NCBI RefSeq assembly: GCF_000952855.1
Contig: NZ_JSVU01000001.1
Coordinates: forward strand, 62,001-126,000
From: Aequorivita vladivostokensis
GTDB taxonomy: Bacteria > Bacteroidota > Bacteroidia > Flavobacteriales > Flavobacteriaceae
DNA: 64,000 nucleotides
Direction: 5' to 3'
Shown piece after piece: positions 42,001-50,628 of the stretch. Position numbers and translations under genes: made by a program. How positions within the stretch are numbered: position 1 is the stretch's first letter; every line of letters starts with the position of its first letter. Under the pieces are notes generated by a model. That model did not search any database, was not told the origin of the DNA, and saw nothing but the letters and a program-made list of their open reading frames with translations.

Positions 42001-42530
42001 AAATACACCCGCACGAAAGGGGCAAAGGCACTTGCGTAAATACTTTCATCCGCATCAAAAAGAACATCGTAACGGATGCCAATTGTAAAATTATTGCTAT
42101 GGAAACCGACGCCCAGAAATAAGGCCGGATACCAATAGTTCCGCGTTTGGTCGGGGCTTCCCCAATATTTATACTTTCGGGTTACGTGCAATTCCTCAAA
42201 TTCTGCCGAAAGCTGTATTTCCGGTATTACATTATAAAGCGCCAGCACACTTCCGCCCAGAATGGTCGCGTTGGTATCGTTTTTCAGGCTTGCATACGTT
42301 CCGTGTAGCGCCAGTCCGGCCGCAAACTGGTCGTTAAACTGGTAAATAGCGCTGGGCGCAAGGGTTCCACTGAAAAAACCATCTCCAAAACTAAGGCCAA
42401 TTCCTCCCCCAAAACGCAGGTGCTGCCAGAATTCATTTTTATTAGCTTGACTGAACGATTTAGTAAGGCTAAGAAGAAACAGCGCAATAAAAAATAATTT
42501 GCCAACATACCTAAATTCAGTCTTTTTCAT
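41997..42530 (-). CDS. Outer-membrane beta-barrel-like secreted protein
   Basis: 177 residues from ATG 42530 with signal peptide (KLFFIALFLLSLTKSFSQ). Alternating strands rich in aromatic and glycine residues (FGGGIGLSFGDGFFSGTLAP, LFLGVGFHSNNFTIGIRYDV) and a terminal F (FAPFVRVYF) indicate a small outer-membrane barrel. Homologues beside sucA are sometimes mislabelled alpha-ketoglutarate decarboxylase, as I recall; nothing here supports an enzyme. Start 42554 would put the signal peptide internally. Its stop shares bases with that of the polyprenyl synthase gene. Confidence 0.8.
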   Translation of the reverse strand: MKKTEFRYVGKLFFIALFLLSLTKSFSQANKNEFWQHLRFGGGIGLSFGDGFFSGTLAPSAIYQFNDQFAAGLALHGTYASLKNDTNATILGGSVLALYNVIPEIQLSAEFEELHVTRKYKYWGSPDQTRNYWYPALFLGVGFHSNNFTIGIRYDVLFDADESIYASAFAPFVRVYF

Positions 42531-42598
42531 TATGAATACTTTAAGATTTTCCACCTATAAATATATAGAATCAGGCGGAGTAGTTTGCGTAATTGTTG

Positions 42599-42606
42599 TA
42601 TTTTTG
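42599..42606 (+). promoter_or_regulatory. Bacteroidota -7 element of sucA
   Basis: TATTTTTG matches TAnnTTTG exactly, 37 bp before the sucA start codon. Confidence 0.45.
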
Positions 42607-42643
42607 TAGCGTTTTATCAAAATGACCCATTTGTACATTTATC

Positions 42644-45415
42644 ATGGATAAATTTTCCTTCTTAAACGCGATCCACCCATCCCAAATCGCGGAACTTTAC
42701 GAAAAATATTTACAATACCCCGATAGCGTTGAGCCAAGTTGGCGTGCTTTTTTCCAAGGTTTTGACTTTGGTTCGGAGAATACTGCACAGGAATTCTTTG
42801 GTACCACAGAGCCTGCGGAACCCCAAGATTATGATGTGGGCGCTATCTGCGCCGATGTTATAAAGGAATTCCAGGTTGTGAAATTGATTGATGGTTACAG
42901 GACCCGTGGGCATTTATTTACCAAAACAAACCCAGTGCGGGAGCGCAGAAAATATACGCCTACCTTGGCAATCGAGAATTTTGGCCTTTCACAGCACGAC
43001 CTAAAGGCTACTTTTAGAGCGGGTGAAATTATTGGTATTGGCGAGGCTACCCTTGAAGAAATCATAAAACACCTTGAGAGCATTTATTGCGATTCCATTG
43101 GAATTGAATATATGTACATTCGGAAGCCGGATGAAATCCAGTGGATTCAACAAAAGTTGAACGTTAACGATAATCAGCCCAGTTTCTCCAACGAACACAA
43201 AAAGCATATCCTTAAAAAACTCAATGAAGCTGTGGCTTTTGAGAGTTTTCTTCACACAAAATACGTAGGGCAAAAACGGTTTTCACTGGAAGGAGGCGAA
43301 AGTTTGATTCCGGCTTTGGATACCTTAATTGAAAATGCAGCCGAAAAGGGCGTGGAGGAATTTGTAATGGGAATGGCCCACCGAGGGCGTTTAAGCACGT
43401 TGACTAACATCTTCGGAAAAAGTGCCAAGGATATTTTCAGCGAGTTTGACGGAAAGGATTATGCGCAGGATATTTTTGATGGCGACGTAAAATATCACTT
43501 GGGCTGGACTTCAAAACGCAAAACCGAATCTGGCAAAGAAATAAATCTAAACATAGCCCCGAACCCTTCACATTTGGAAACTGTGGGCGCCGTGGTACAG
43601 GGAATAGCCCGTGCCAAACAGGACGACCATCACAAAGACAATCCAAATAAAGTATTGCCAATAATTGTTCACGGCGACGCGGCAATTGCCGGGCAGGGCA
43701 TTGTGTATGAAATTGTACAAATGGCGCAGCTGGACGGCTATAAAACCGAAGGCACGATCCACATAGTAGTCAACAACCAAATAGGTTTCACTACGAATTA
43801 TTTGGATGCGCGCTCCTCAATTTACTGTACTGATGTTGGAAAGGTAACGCTTTCACCCATCCTGCACGTTAATGCGGATGATGTTGAGGCAGTGGTGCAC
43901 GCGATGAATTTTGCGTTGGATTTCAGAATGGAATTTGGCCGTGATGTTTTTATCGATTTGTTGGGCTATAGAAAATATGGACATAATGAAGGTGACGAAC
44001 CGCGTTTTACGCAGCCCAAACTTTATAAGGCCATAGCCAAACACGACAACCCCCGCGATATTTATGCTGAAAAGCTTATTTCCGAAGGTGTGATAGATCA
44101 AGGCTACGCCGATAAACTGGAACAGGAATACAAAGATAAGCTGGAAGAAAACCTTGAAGATTCCAGAAAAGAAGACAAAACCACCATAACTCCTTTTATG
44201 CAGGATGAATGGGAAGGCTATGATTATGCCGAAGAGGATAAAATGATGGAGGCGGTTGATACCACTTTCGATTTGAAAAAGTTGGATGAAATTGCCGAAG
44301 TAATAACCAATTTGCCTGAGGATAAAAAATTCCTAAAGAAAATTGCCAAGCTTGTTGAAGCAAGACACACTATGTACTTTGAGGACAACAAACTGGATTG
44401 GGCCATGGGCGAATTGCTTGCTTACGGATCACTTTTAAAGGAAGGCCACGACGTGCGTATGAGCGGGCAGGACGTGGAGCGCGGAACGTTTTCGCATCGT
44501 CATGCCGTTATTAAAGTTGAGGACAGTGAAGAAGAAGTTGTGCTTTTAAATCATTTAAAGGGAGATCAAGGCGATTTCTATATATACAACTCATTGCTTT
44601 CCGAGTATGGGGTTGTTGGTTTTGACTATGGGTATGCTATGGCGAGCCCTCAGAGCTTGACGCTGTGGGAAGCACAATTTGGCGATTTCAGCAATGGGGC
44701 GCAAATTATGATAGATCAATACATTTCGGCCGCCGAAGACAAGTGGAAGCTGCAGAATGGTTTGGTGATGCTTTTGCCCCACGGTTATGAAGGCCAGGGC
44801 GCGGAGCATTCATCGGCGAGAATGGAACGTTATCTGCAACTTTGTGCAACAGACAATATGTTTGTGGCGGATGTGACTACGCCAGCCAACCTTTTTCACC
44901 TTTTCAGAAGACAATTAAAGGTAAATTATCGCAAACCGTTGATTGTATTTACGCCCAAGAGTTTGCTTCGCCACCCAAAAGTGGTATCTACCAAAGAAGA
45001 ATTGGCCAACGGAAGTTTCCAAATGGTAATTGACGATGCCGAGGCAAAAGTTGCAAAAGTGAAAACATTGGTATTCCTAACCGGTAAATTCTATTACGAT
45101 TTGCTGGAAAAAAGGGAGGAGTTGAAAAGGGATGACGTCGCATTGGTGCGTATAGAGCAGTTGTTTCCATTGCCAACGGATGAAATGAAAAAAATTCTAA
45201 AGAAATATAAAAACGCCGATGATGTGGTGTGGGCACAGGAAGAACCAAGAAATATGGGCGCCTATTCGCATATCTTGATGCACTTTGAAGAAGCGAGAAA
45301 CTTTAGGGTTTGCAGCAGAAAAATGTACGCGGCACCGGCAGCGGGCAGTACAGTTAGGTCAAAAGCAAGACACGCCAAGGTAATTGAAAACGTGTTTGAC
45401 AAAGATATGGAGTAG
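42644..45415 (+). CDS. sucA: 2-oxoglutarate dehydrogenase E1 component
   Basis: 923 residues. Thiamine-diphosphate enzyme that decarboxylates 2-oxoglutarate in the TCA cycle and passes succinyl to SucB. The N-terminus has the E1o helix (FLNAIHPSQIAELYEKYLQY) that binds the E2 core. Catalytic landmarks are EFVMGMAHRGRLSTLTNIFG, GDAAIAGQGIVYEIVQMAQL with the downstream NNQIGFTT (ThDP site), and GHNEGDEPRFTQP. The C-terminal transketolase-like domains are complete, including HGYEGQGAEHSSARMERYL. The E2 gene sucB follows on the same strand after a 429-bp accessory insertion. Confidence 0.96.
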   Translation: MDKFSFLNAIHPSQIAELYEKYLQYPDSVEPSWRAFFQGFDFGSENTAQEFFGTTEPAEPQDYDVGAICADVIKEFQVVKLIDGYRTRGHLFTKTNPVRERRKYTPTLAIENFGLSQHDLKATFRAGEIIGIGEATLEEIIKHLESIYCDSIGIEYMYIRKPDEIQWIQQKLNVNDNQPSFSNEHKKHILKKLNEAVAFESFLHTKYVGQKRFSLEGGESLIPALDTLIENAAEKGVEEFVMGMAHRGRLSTLTNIFGKSAKDIFSEFDGKDYAQDIFDGDVKYHLGWTSKRKTESGKEINLNIAPNPSHLETVGAVVQGIARAKQDDHHKDNPNKVLPIIVHGDAAIAGQGIVYEIVQMAQLDGYKTEGTIHIVVNNQIGFTTNYLDARSSIYCTDVGKVTLSPILHVNADDVEAVVHAMNFALDFRMEFGRDVFIDLLGYRKYGHNEGDEPRFTQPKLYKAIAKHDNPRDIYAEKLISEGVIDQGYADKLEQEYKDKLEENLEDSRKEDKTTITPFMQDEWEGYDYAEEDKMMEAVDTTFDLKKLDEIAEVITNLPEDKKFLKKIAKLVEARHTMYFEDNKLDWAMGELLAYGSLLKEGHDVRMSGQDVERGTFSHRHAVIKVEDSEEEVVLLNHLKGDQGDFYIYNSLLSEYGVVGFDYGYAMASPQSLTLWEAQFGDFSNGAQIMIDQYISAAEDKWKLQNGLVMLLPHGYEGQGAEHSSARMERYLQLCATDNMFVADVTTPANLFHLFRRQLKVNYRKPLIVFTPKSLLRHPKVVSTKEELANGSFQMVIDDAEAKVAKVKTLVFLTGKFYYDLLEKREELKRDDVALVRIEQLFPLPTDEMKKILKKYKNADDVVWAQEEPRNMGAYSHILMHFEEARNFRVCSRKMYAAPAAGSTVRSKARHAKVIENVFDKDME

Positions 45416-45440
45416 GGACGCACGACCGTACGTTTCCACG
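45412..45440. repeat. REP-like imperfect palindrome at the sucA stop codon
   Basis: GTAGGGACGCACG (45412-45424) and CGTACGTTTCCAC (45427-45439) pair imperfectly (9 of 13 positions match the exact complement, several others G-U). The type 'GTAGGGACGCACG...CGTGCGTCCCTAC' is a widespread REP/MITE-like palindrome in many bacterial genomes (from memory). The sucA stop TAG at 45413-45415 is part of the left arm. Confidence 0.5.
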
Positions 45441-45500
45441 GTTTTTGAAATGTTGTGATGTAGCTGAAAATGATGGATTATTTTATTATTTTCATACTGT

Positions 45501-45713
45501 GAAATTGCAGAAATTCAGAATAAGATTTAAGAAGTCCGTGGCAAAAGATTGATGTTCGATTTTGACCTTGCGGAAATATATGGCGTGGAAACCAAAAGAT
45601 TAAAAGAATCTGTAAGTAGAAATATAGACAGATTTCCAAAGGATTTTATGTTTGAACTTACTAAAAATGAGTTTGAAAACTTGAGGCCACAGATTGCAAC
45701 CTCAAGTATTTGA
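45501..45713 (+). pseudogene. ORF6N-domain protein remnant
   Basis: The frame from 45501 reads EIAEIQNKI, then a TAA stop (45528-45530), then EVRGKRLMFDFDLAEIYGVE and TKRLKESVSRNIDRFPKDF with FELTKNEFENLRPQIATSS to TGA 45711. This is the N-terminal ORF6N (phage antirepressor-like DNA-binding) domain, whose normal form has KIYE where this has KI-stop-E. It is broken by the nonsense codon and truncated after about 70 residues; full-length proteins are several times longer. ATG 45552 could still give a 53-residue fragment. The following 130 bp to sucB hold no recognisable continuation. Confidence 0.75.
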
Positions 45714-45792
45714 TACAAAAGGAAAAAAACGATAAAGGGCAATCAGAAAGAAAGTGAATAGAATACAAATAAGTAGATTTATAAAAATCTGA

Positions 45793-45813
45793 AGAATAAA
45801 GAATAAAGAATAG
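45793..45813. repeat. Period-7 tandem repeat upstream of sucB
   Basis: AGAATAA, AGAATAA, AGAATAG in direct series, 31 bp before the sucB start codon. A short, low-complexity array in the accessory segment between sucA and sucB. Confidence 0.55.
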
Positions 45814-45844
45814 CACCCTCCAGGTTGCAATAAACAATAAGATT

Positions 45845-47137
45845 ATGGCATTAGAAATGAAAGTCCCCTCCCCGGGAGAATCCATCACCGAAGTAGAAAT
45901 AGCAGCTTGGCTAGTAAAGGATGGTGATTACGTTGAAAAAGATCAAGCAATCGCCGAAGTGGATAGCGACAAAGCTACGCTCGAACTTCCGGCAGAAGCC
46001 AGCGGCATCATTACCCTAAAAGCAGAGGAAGGCGATGTGGTAGGCGTAGGCGAAGTAGTTTGCTTGATAGATACCGACGCAAAAAAACCTGGTGGTGATG
46101 ATGCATCCGACCAAAAGGAAACTTCCAAAAAATCCGAATCCGAGGATACGGAAAAGAAGGAGAAGGCTACAAAAGAAGCTGCTACCGAAAAAGGGGAAGC
46201 CAAAAAACAAACGCCGTCAAAATCATCTACTCCCAACCAAGAGCAGGATAAGAAAACATACGCTACAGGTTCGCCTTCACCTGCGGCCAAGAAAATTCTT
46301 GATGAAAAGGGAATGTCTTCCAAAGATGTGAAAGGAACTGGCCGTGATGGAAGAATCACAAAAGAAGATGCGGTAAGCGCAACCCCTTCTATGGGAACTC
46401 CTGGAAGCGGCAGCCGCGGTAGCGAGCGTAAAAAACTCTCCATGCTTCGCCGAAAAGTTGCAGAACGTTTGGTTTCGGCCAAAAATGAAACTGCCATGCT
46501 CACTACTTTCAACGAGGTGGATATGACAGCGATTTTTGAATTGCGAAATCAATACAAGGAACAGTTCAAAGAAAAACACGGCGTAGGGCTTGGGTTTATG
46601 TCGTTTTTTACCTTGGCGGTAGTCCGTGCACTGGAACTTTACCCAGAAGTAAACTCCATGATTGATGGCGATTATATGATAACCTATGACTTTAAGGATA
46701 TTTCAATTGCCGTTTCAGGACCGAAAGGTTTAATGGTTCCCGTAATTAGAAATGCCGAAAATCTAAGTTTTAGAGGTGTGGAAAATGAAGTGAAGCGACT
46801 TGCAATTAGAGCGCGCGATGGTGAGATTACCGTAGATGAAATGACTGGAGGCACATTTACAATCTCTAACGGTGGCGTTTTTGGCAGCATGCTTTCAACC
46901 CCGATTATTAACCCACCACAATCCGCAATTTTGGGAATGCACAATATTGTGGAGCGTGCCATTGTTCGCGATGGGGGAATAGTAGTGGCGCCAGTAATGT
47001 ACGTTGCGCTTTCGTATGACCATAGAATAATCGACGGCCGCGAATCTGTTGGGTTTTTGGTTGCCATAAAAGAAGCCTTGGAAAGTCCTGAGGAACTTTT
47101 GATGGATAACAACGTAAAGCGCGCCTTGGAATTATAA
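45845..47137 (+). CDS. sucB: Dihydrolipoyllysine succinyltransferase (E2 of 2-oxoglutarate dehydrogenase)
   Basis: 430 residues in the standard order: lipoyl domain (1-80) with the lipoylated K43 in EVDSDKATLELPA; a long Lys/Glu/Thr/Pro-rich linker (about 82-140); the peripheral subunit-binding domain (SPAAKKILDEKGMSSKDVKG); and the acetyltransferase core (about 195-430) with the catalytic H393-x-x-x-D397-G in SYDHRIIDG. Transfers succinyl to CoA. Directly downstream of sucA apart from the accessory insert; ends at a strong terminator. Confidence 0.96.
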   Translation: MALEMKVPSPGESITEVEIAAWLVKDGDYVEKDQAIAEVDSDKATLELPAEASGIITLKAEEGDVVGVGEVVCLIDTDAKKPGGDDASDQKETSKKSESEDTEKKEKATKEAATEKGEAKKQTPSKSSTPNQEQDKKTYATGSPSPAAKKILDEKGMSSKDVKGTGRDGRITKEDAVSATPSMGTPGSGSRGSERKKLSMLRRKVAERLVSAKNETAMLTTFNEVDMTAIFELRNQYKEQFKEKHGVGLGFMSFFTLAVVRALELYPEVNSMIDGDYMITYDFKDISIAVSGPKGLMVPVIRNAENLSFRGVENEVKRLAIRARDGEITVDEMTGGTFTISNGGVFGSMLSTPIINPPQSAILGMHNIVERAIVRDGGIVVAPVMYVALSYDHRIIDGRESVGFLVAIKEALESPEELLMDNNVKRALEL

Positions 47138-47159
47138 GTTGATACTCTTTATAGAAATG

Positions 47160-47190
47160 AAAAATCCGGCCTGTAGAGCCGGATTTTTTT
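47160..47190 (+). terminator. Terminator after sucB
   Basis: AAAAATCCGGC (47160-47170) and GCCGGATTTTT (47178-47188), a perfect 11-bp stem with a 7-nt loop and T-run. Confidence 0.92.
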
Positions 47191-47209
47191 GGTTAGTTAG
47201 GAAACATCT

Positions 47210-47353
47210 TCAATAGAATATGATGGTTGAAATTAAATTCAATAAAAGAACAAGAATTATCGAAATAGTCAGCACAACTACTATGGGTTTTCTGGATGTT
47301 TCCGAAGTGGAAAAATCCTTTTCTTTATCTTCTATATAAACTGAATCTTTCAT
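47210..47353 (-). CDS. Possible small single-pass membrane protein
   Basis: 47 residues from ATG 47353: a charged start (MKDSVYIEDKEKDFSTSETS) and one hydrophobic helix (PIVVVLTISIILVLLLNLIS) near the C-terminus, the topology of a tail-anchored protein. A longer form from 47419 is possible but its extra residues are featureless. It ends 20 bp from the sucB terminator and is downstream of the response-regulator gene on the same strand. No family recognised; could be spurious. Confidence 0.4.
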   Translation of the reverse strand: MKDSVYIEDKEKDFSTSETSRKPIVVVLTISIILVLLLNLISTIIFY

Positions 47354-47431
47354 AGTGTAAATATCCACTATTTCTTCTAAAAATAAAATACGTGGTAACA
47401 CGTAAATTTTTGTAATCACTTCAAAAAAAAT

Positions 47432-48070
47432 TTATAACAGCTTGTCGTGGTGCTCTTTGGCCCAGATTAATAGGCTGTTCGTCTTAGGTTCAATATTAAG
47501 TTTATTGATGATGTTGCTCCGGTGTTTTTCCACAGTTCTGTAAGATATAAATAGTTGCGAGGCTATCTCCTTATTGGTCTTGTCTTGGGCAATAAGTTTC
47601 AATATTTTCTTTTCTGAAGGTGTAAGGTTGGCGAGCTCACTATCTTCCACCAGCACTACGCCTATGAGTTCCTTAATCTTGTCGCTAAAAAAAGGAACAC
47701 CATCTTTTACCGTCTTTATACAGTTTTCTATCTCTTCCAGAGCAAATTCTTTTAAGATGTATCCAAAAATATTGAGTTCCTGTGCTTTTTGGTATAAATC
47801 CTTTTCTTTGTGAAGCGTTATCAATACAATTTTCGTGTCAATATCGGCACCCTTGCATTGTTGGGCAATTTCGAGTCCGGACATATAGGGCATCTGAATG
47901 TCCAGAATGGCGATGTCTGGCTTTTTCTGTGTTATAAGATTGTAGGCTTCTCTTCCGTCGCTTCCGCTTCCCAAGAGGTTGTAGCCCTTTTCAATTAAAA
48001 AGTCACTCAACCCTTTTAATAAAAGTGGATGGTCGTCTGCAATAATGATGGATGGTGTAGTTTCGCTCAT
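47432..48070 (-). CDS. NarL/LuxR-type response regulator
   Basis: 212 residues: receiver domain (about 6-125) with the acidic pair in IIIADDHPLL, phospho-acceptor D57 in DIAILDIQMPYMSG and the later KEF switch region. A GerE/LuxR HTH follows (about 148-205: LTPSEKKILKLIAQDKTNKE, IASQLFISYRTVEKHR). Partner of the histidine kinase whose gene overlaps it by 4 bp. Targets unknown. Confidence 0.94.
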   Translation of the reverse strand: MSETTPSIIIADDHPLLLKGLSDFLIEKGYNLLGSGSDGREAYNLITQKKPDIAILDIQMPYMSGLEIAQQCKGADIDTKIVLITLHKEKDLYQKAQELNIFGYILKEFALEEIENCIKTVKDGVPFFSDKIKELIGVVLVEDSELANLTPSEKKILKLIAQDKTNKEIASQLFISYRTVEKHRSNIINKLNIEPKTNSLLIWAKEHHDKLL

Positions 48071-50076
48071 AATGGAAATTGAAATTCCAGCACAGTGCCG
48101 GTGTCTTTTTTAGAGGTTACCTTCATTTGGCCCTTTAAGAATTTTGTACGTTCCAAAAGGGTTTTAAGGCCAAGCGATTTCACATCTTGGTATTTTTCGG
48201 CAAAGTCAAATCCTACGCCGTTGTCGCGTATGGATATCAGAATATTATTGGTGAATTTTTTTATTGAAACCTTTCCTGCCTCCGCGTGCGCATGTTTTAA
48301 AATGTTGCTTAGGCTTTCCTGGATTATCCTGTAAATATTTACTTCGTCTTCCTTTGAGAAAATATCATCAATATTGTCAATTTCCGCAGAAATAAAAAGC
48401 GTGGTATTCTCGTCTATTTGGTTTATGGTGTATTCAATAGCCTTGGTTATGCCGAGCTCCTGTAACTGGAAAGGATGCAGATCGCGCGAAATGGCGCGTA
48501 CTTCCTCAATAGTGTGGTCCACCATTTTTTTGGTATCTGCATCACCGGTGGACATTAATTTATTTTTTATTACCAACAGTTGCTGTCCAATGCCATCGTG
48601 AAGGTCCTTTGAAATCCTCCGGCGTTCCCCTTCCTGCGAAATGAGCAGCTCCTGGCTGAATTTTTCCTGAAGAACCTTATTGCTCTTTAAATGCCGTTGG
48701 TTTCTATATAAAAGTATAAGTCCAAAACTCAAAAGAATGGCGATACCGCCAAAAAGCATCGCTTTTTTGAAGCTTTCATTGTCTTTTTCCAGAAGACTAA
48801 TGCTAGTAGTTTTTTCTACCAATTCCTTTTCCTTCTTTTCGGTTTCGTAGAGGGTTTGGTAATATGCCAGTGCGTTTGCGGTACTTCGGTTATATATGGA
48901 ATCCTTTATAGCGGTGGAGGCTTGGTTGCTTTCAATGCTTTTTTTGTATTCTCCCATATCGTAATAAATTTCGGATAAGAAAGAATAGGTTCCCATAATT
49001 TCGTCCTCCATTCCCAAACTTTTGGCAACAGCGAGTTTTTTCTGTGCCAGTACCAATGCGGTATCATAATCACCTATAGTTTGCAGATATTTGGCTTTTC
49101 CGCCCAAAAAATTCAGTTCCGCGGCGGAGTTACCGGAGAAATCAAAATCTAGGCTTTCCAAGAGATCTAAATGTTTCTTGGCTTCGATGATTTGATTTTG
49201 CTCGCAGTAGTATTCTATAAGTCGCGAATGAATGCCTATATAGGTTGACTTATTAGAATTTTGTTGGTCAAAACTCTTTTCTGCCATTAGCAACGCTTTG
49301 TATTCCAGATCGCGGTTGCCCATTTTTTTGTAATCCAGCGCTTGATTGTAATATTCGTACGAGAGAAATTGGTTGAGCCCCAAATTTTTCATTTTATCAA
49401 TTAAGGCGTCGCGTTCCAGCTTGGCTTTTTCATAAAAACCATTCATGCTGAACATATTGATGATGCCCTGTTGCGCATATACCATATAATCGTATTCTTT
49501 TTGAAGCTCGTACATGGTATAGGCCCGGGTCAAATCTTCGCCCGCGAGAACAAATTTGCCCATTTGCGAATAAGTCTGGCCGCGAAAAAGATAGGTATCC
49601 GCTATATTGAGCGTATCTTTTGGCGTAAAATTTTCCAATGCCATATTGTAATCCTCTATGGCTCTTTTAAGGTCCACCTTTCTATTGGCACTTCCACGTT
49701 TCAAATATAATCCGCCCAATAGAAGACTGTCCTTTATTTTGTATTTGCGGGCCAGAACGCTGTTGATAACAGTAATTGCGTTTAGTGGATCGTTGGCATA
49801 ATTGGTGAGCGGAAACTGTAGGTTCATCGCTTTTTTGGCTGCTAGTTCTATACTGTCCAATTCCTGGGCCAGGTCTATATATTGTAGGCTGTATTTTATA
49901 AAGGCATCGGGGTCTTTTGAGAAGGTGCGCTTTAATAAGCTATCTATAACCGTTAGCCTCTGGGCCTTATTTTCGGTGGTGTGTAATATTTTTTCGTAAT
50001 ATGAAATATCCTGGCCAAACCCTAAATTAGGGTAAAGTGCAATAATGAAGAGTAATGCAATTATTTTTTTCAGCAC
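48067..50076 (-). CDS. TPR-containing sensor histidine kinase (HisKA_3 type)
   Basis: 669 residues: signal peptide or anchor (LLFIIALYPNLGFG), a periplasmic region of TPR-like helical pairs (about 25-410), one membrane helix (about 440-458, MLFGGIAILLSFGLILLYR), a HisKA_3 dimerisation segment with phospho-accepting H493 in RRISKDLHDGIGQQLL, and an HATPase domain (NIYRIIQESLSNILKHAHAE, ISIRDNGVGFDF, SLGLKTLLERTKFL). Such TPR kinases are common in Bacteroidota. The signal is unknown. It overlaps the response regulator gene by 4 bp. Confidence 0.94.
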   Translation of the reverse strand: MLKKIIALLFIIALYPNLGFGQDISYYEKILHTTENKAQRLTVIDSLLKRTFSKDPDAFIKYSLQYIDLAQELDSIELAAKKAMNLQFPLTNYANDPLNAITVINSVLARKYKIKDSLLLGGLYLKRGSANRKVDLKRAIEDYNMALENFTPKDTLNIADTYLFRGQTYSQMGKFVLAGEDLTRAYTMYELQKEYDYMVYAQQGIINMFSMNGFYEKAKLERDALIDKMKNLGLNQFLSYEYYNQALDYKKMGNRDLEYKALLMAEKSFDQQNSNKSTYIGIHSRLIEYYCEQNQIIEAKKHLDLLESLDFDFSGNSAAELNFLGGKAKYLQTIGDYDTALVLAQKKLAVAKSLGMEDEIMGTYSFLSEIYYDMGEYKKSIESNQASTAIKDSIYNRSTANALAYYQTLYETEKKEKELVEKTTSISLLEKDNESFKKAMLFGGIAILLSFGLILLYRNQRHLKSNKVLQEKFSQELLISQEGERRRISKDLHDGIGQQLLVIKNKLMSTGDADTKKMVDHTIEEVRAISRDLHPFQLQELGITKAIEYTINQIDENTTLFISAEIDNIDDIFSKEDEVNIYRIIQESLSNILKHAHAEAGKVSIKKFTNNILISIRDNGVGFDFAEKYQDVKSLGLKTLLERTKFLKGQMKVTSKKDTGTVLEFQFPL

Positions 50077-50139
50077 AAAAGTTTTATTTCTGAAGATAGA
50101 TAAAAGTACTTAAATTATTGGAAATAAACATATCAGCGG

Positions 50140-50580
50140 TTAATTCTCTTTCACATAAAAACAATTTCTCCCATAATCGATAACCGCCCTGTGATCCTTT
50201 AAAAAATCTGCGCCAATTATTCCGTGTACCGCTTTTTCGTTTACTTGCTGAAGCGCCTCATTTACGTGCGAGAGGTCAAAAAGCACAAAATCCATATTCC
50301 GGATGCTCCATTTTTTAATGCTGAAATTATTTCCCCGGGAAAGCATGGTTTCCATATTTATGGCCCCCGCTCCGGCGGCTTTTATGATGCTTTCCTCGCT
50401 TACCAACAAAAAATGGGCGCTGTCTGAAAACCCAACACAGCTGGTGGATGCCCCGGTATCCAAAATGAAATTGCCCGCAATGCCATTGATCTTGGCGGAA
50501 AAGAGATAATGACCCGTGGCAAGCCGTTTTAAGGGAACGCGATAAAATCCTTGGGCTTCAATAAATTTGCGTAATTGCAT
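50140..50580 (-). CDS. Retropepsin-like aspartic protease
   Basis: 146 residues from ATG 50580 (MQLRKFIEAQGFYRVPLK). The single-lobe aspartyl protease motif D41-T-G-A-S in NFILDTGASTSCVGFSD and a later GIIGADFLKDHRAVIDYG (the hydrophobic-G-x-D 'flap partner') fit the gag-polyprotein/clan AA family that works as a dimer. No signal peptide. A longer start (50652) overlaps tatD on the opposite strand and is less likely. The substrate is unknown. Divergent from tatD. Confidence 0.85.
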   Translation of the reverse strand: MQLRKFIEAQGFYRVPLKRLATGHYLFSAKINGIAGNFILDTGASTSCVGFSDSAHFLLVSEESIIKAAGAGAINMETMLSRGNNFSIKKWSIRNMDFVLFDLSHVNEALQQVNEKAVHGIIGADFLKDHRAVIDYGRNCFYVKEN

Positions 50581-50615
50581 CAGCTTTTTTGTGTAAAGAT
50601 AGCAAACAAAATAAG

Positions 50616-50623
50616 TAGCTTTG
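50616..50623 (+). promoter_or_regulatory. Bacteroidota -7 element of tatD
   Basis: TAGCTTTG matches TAnnTTTG exactly and ends 5 bp before ATG 50629, implying an almost leaderless mRNA. It also argues against the upstream GTG/TTG-type starts. Confidence 0.45.
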
Positions 50624-50628
50624 CAGTT

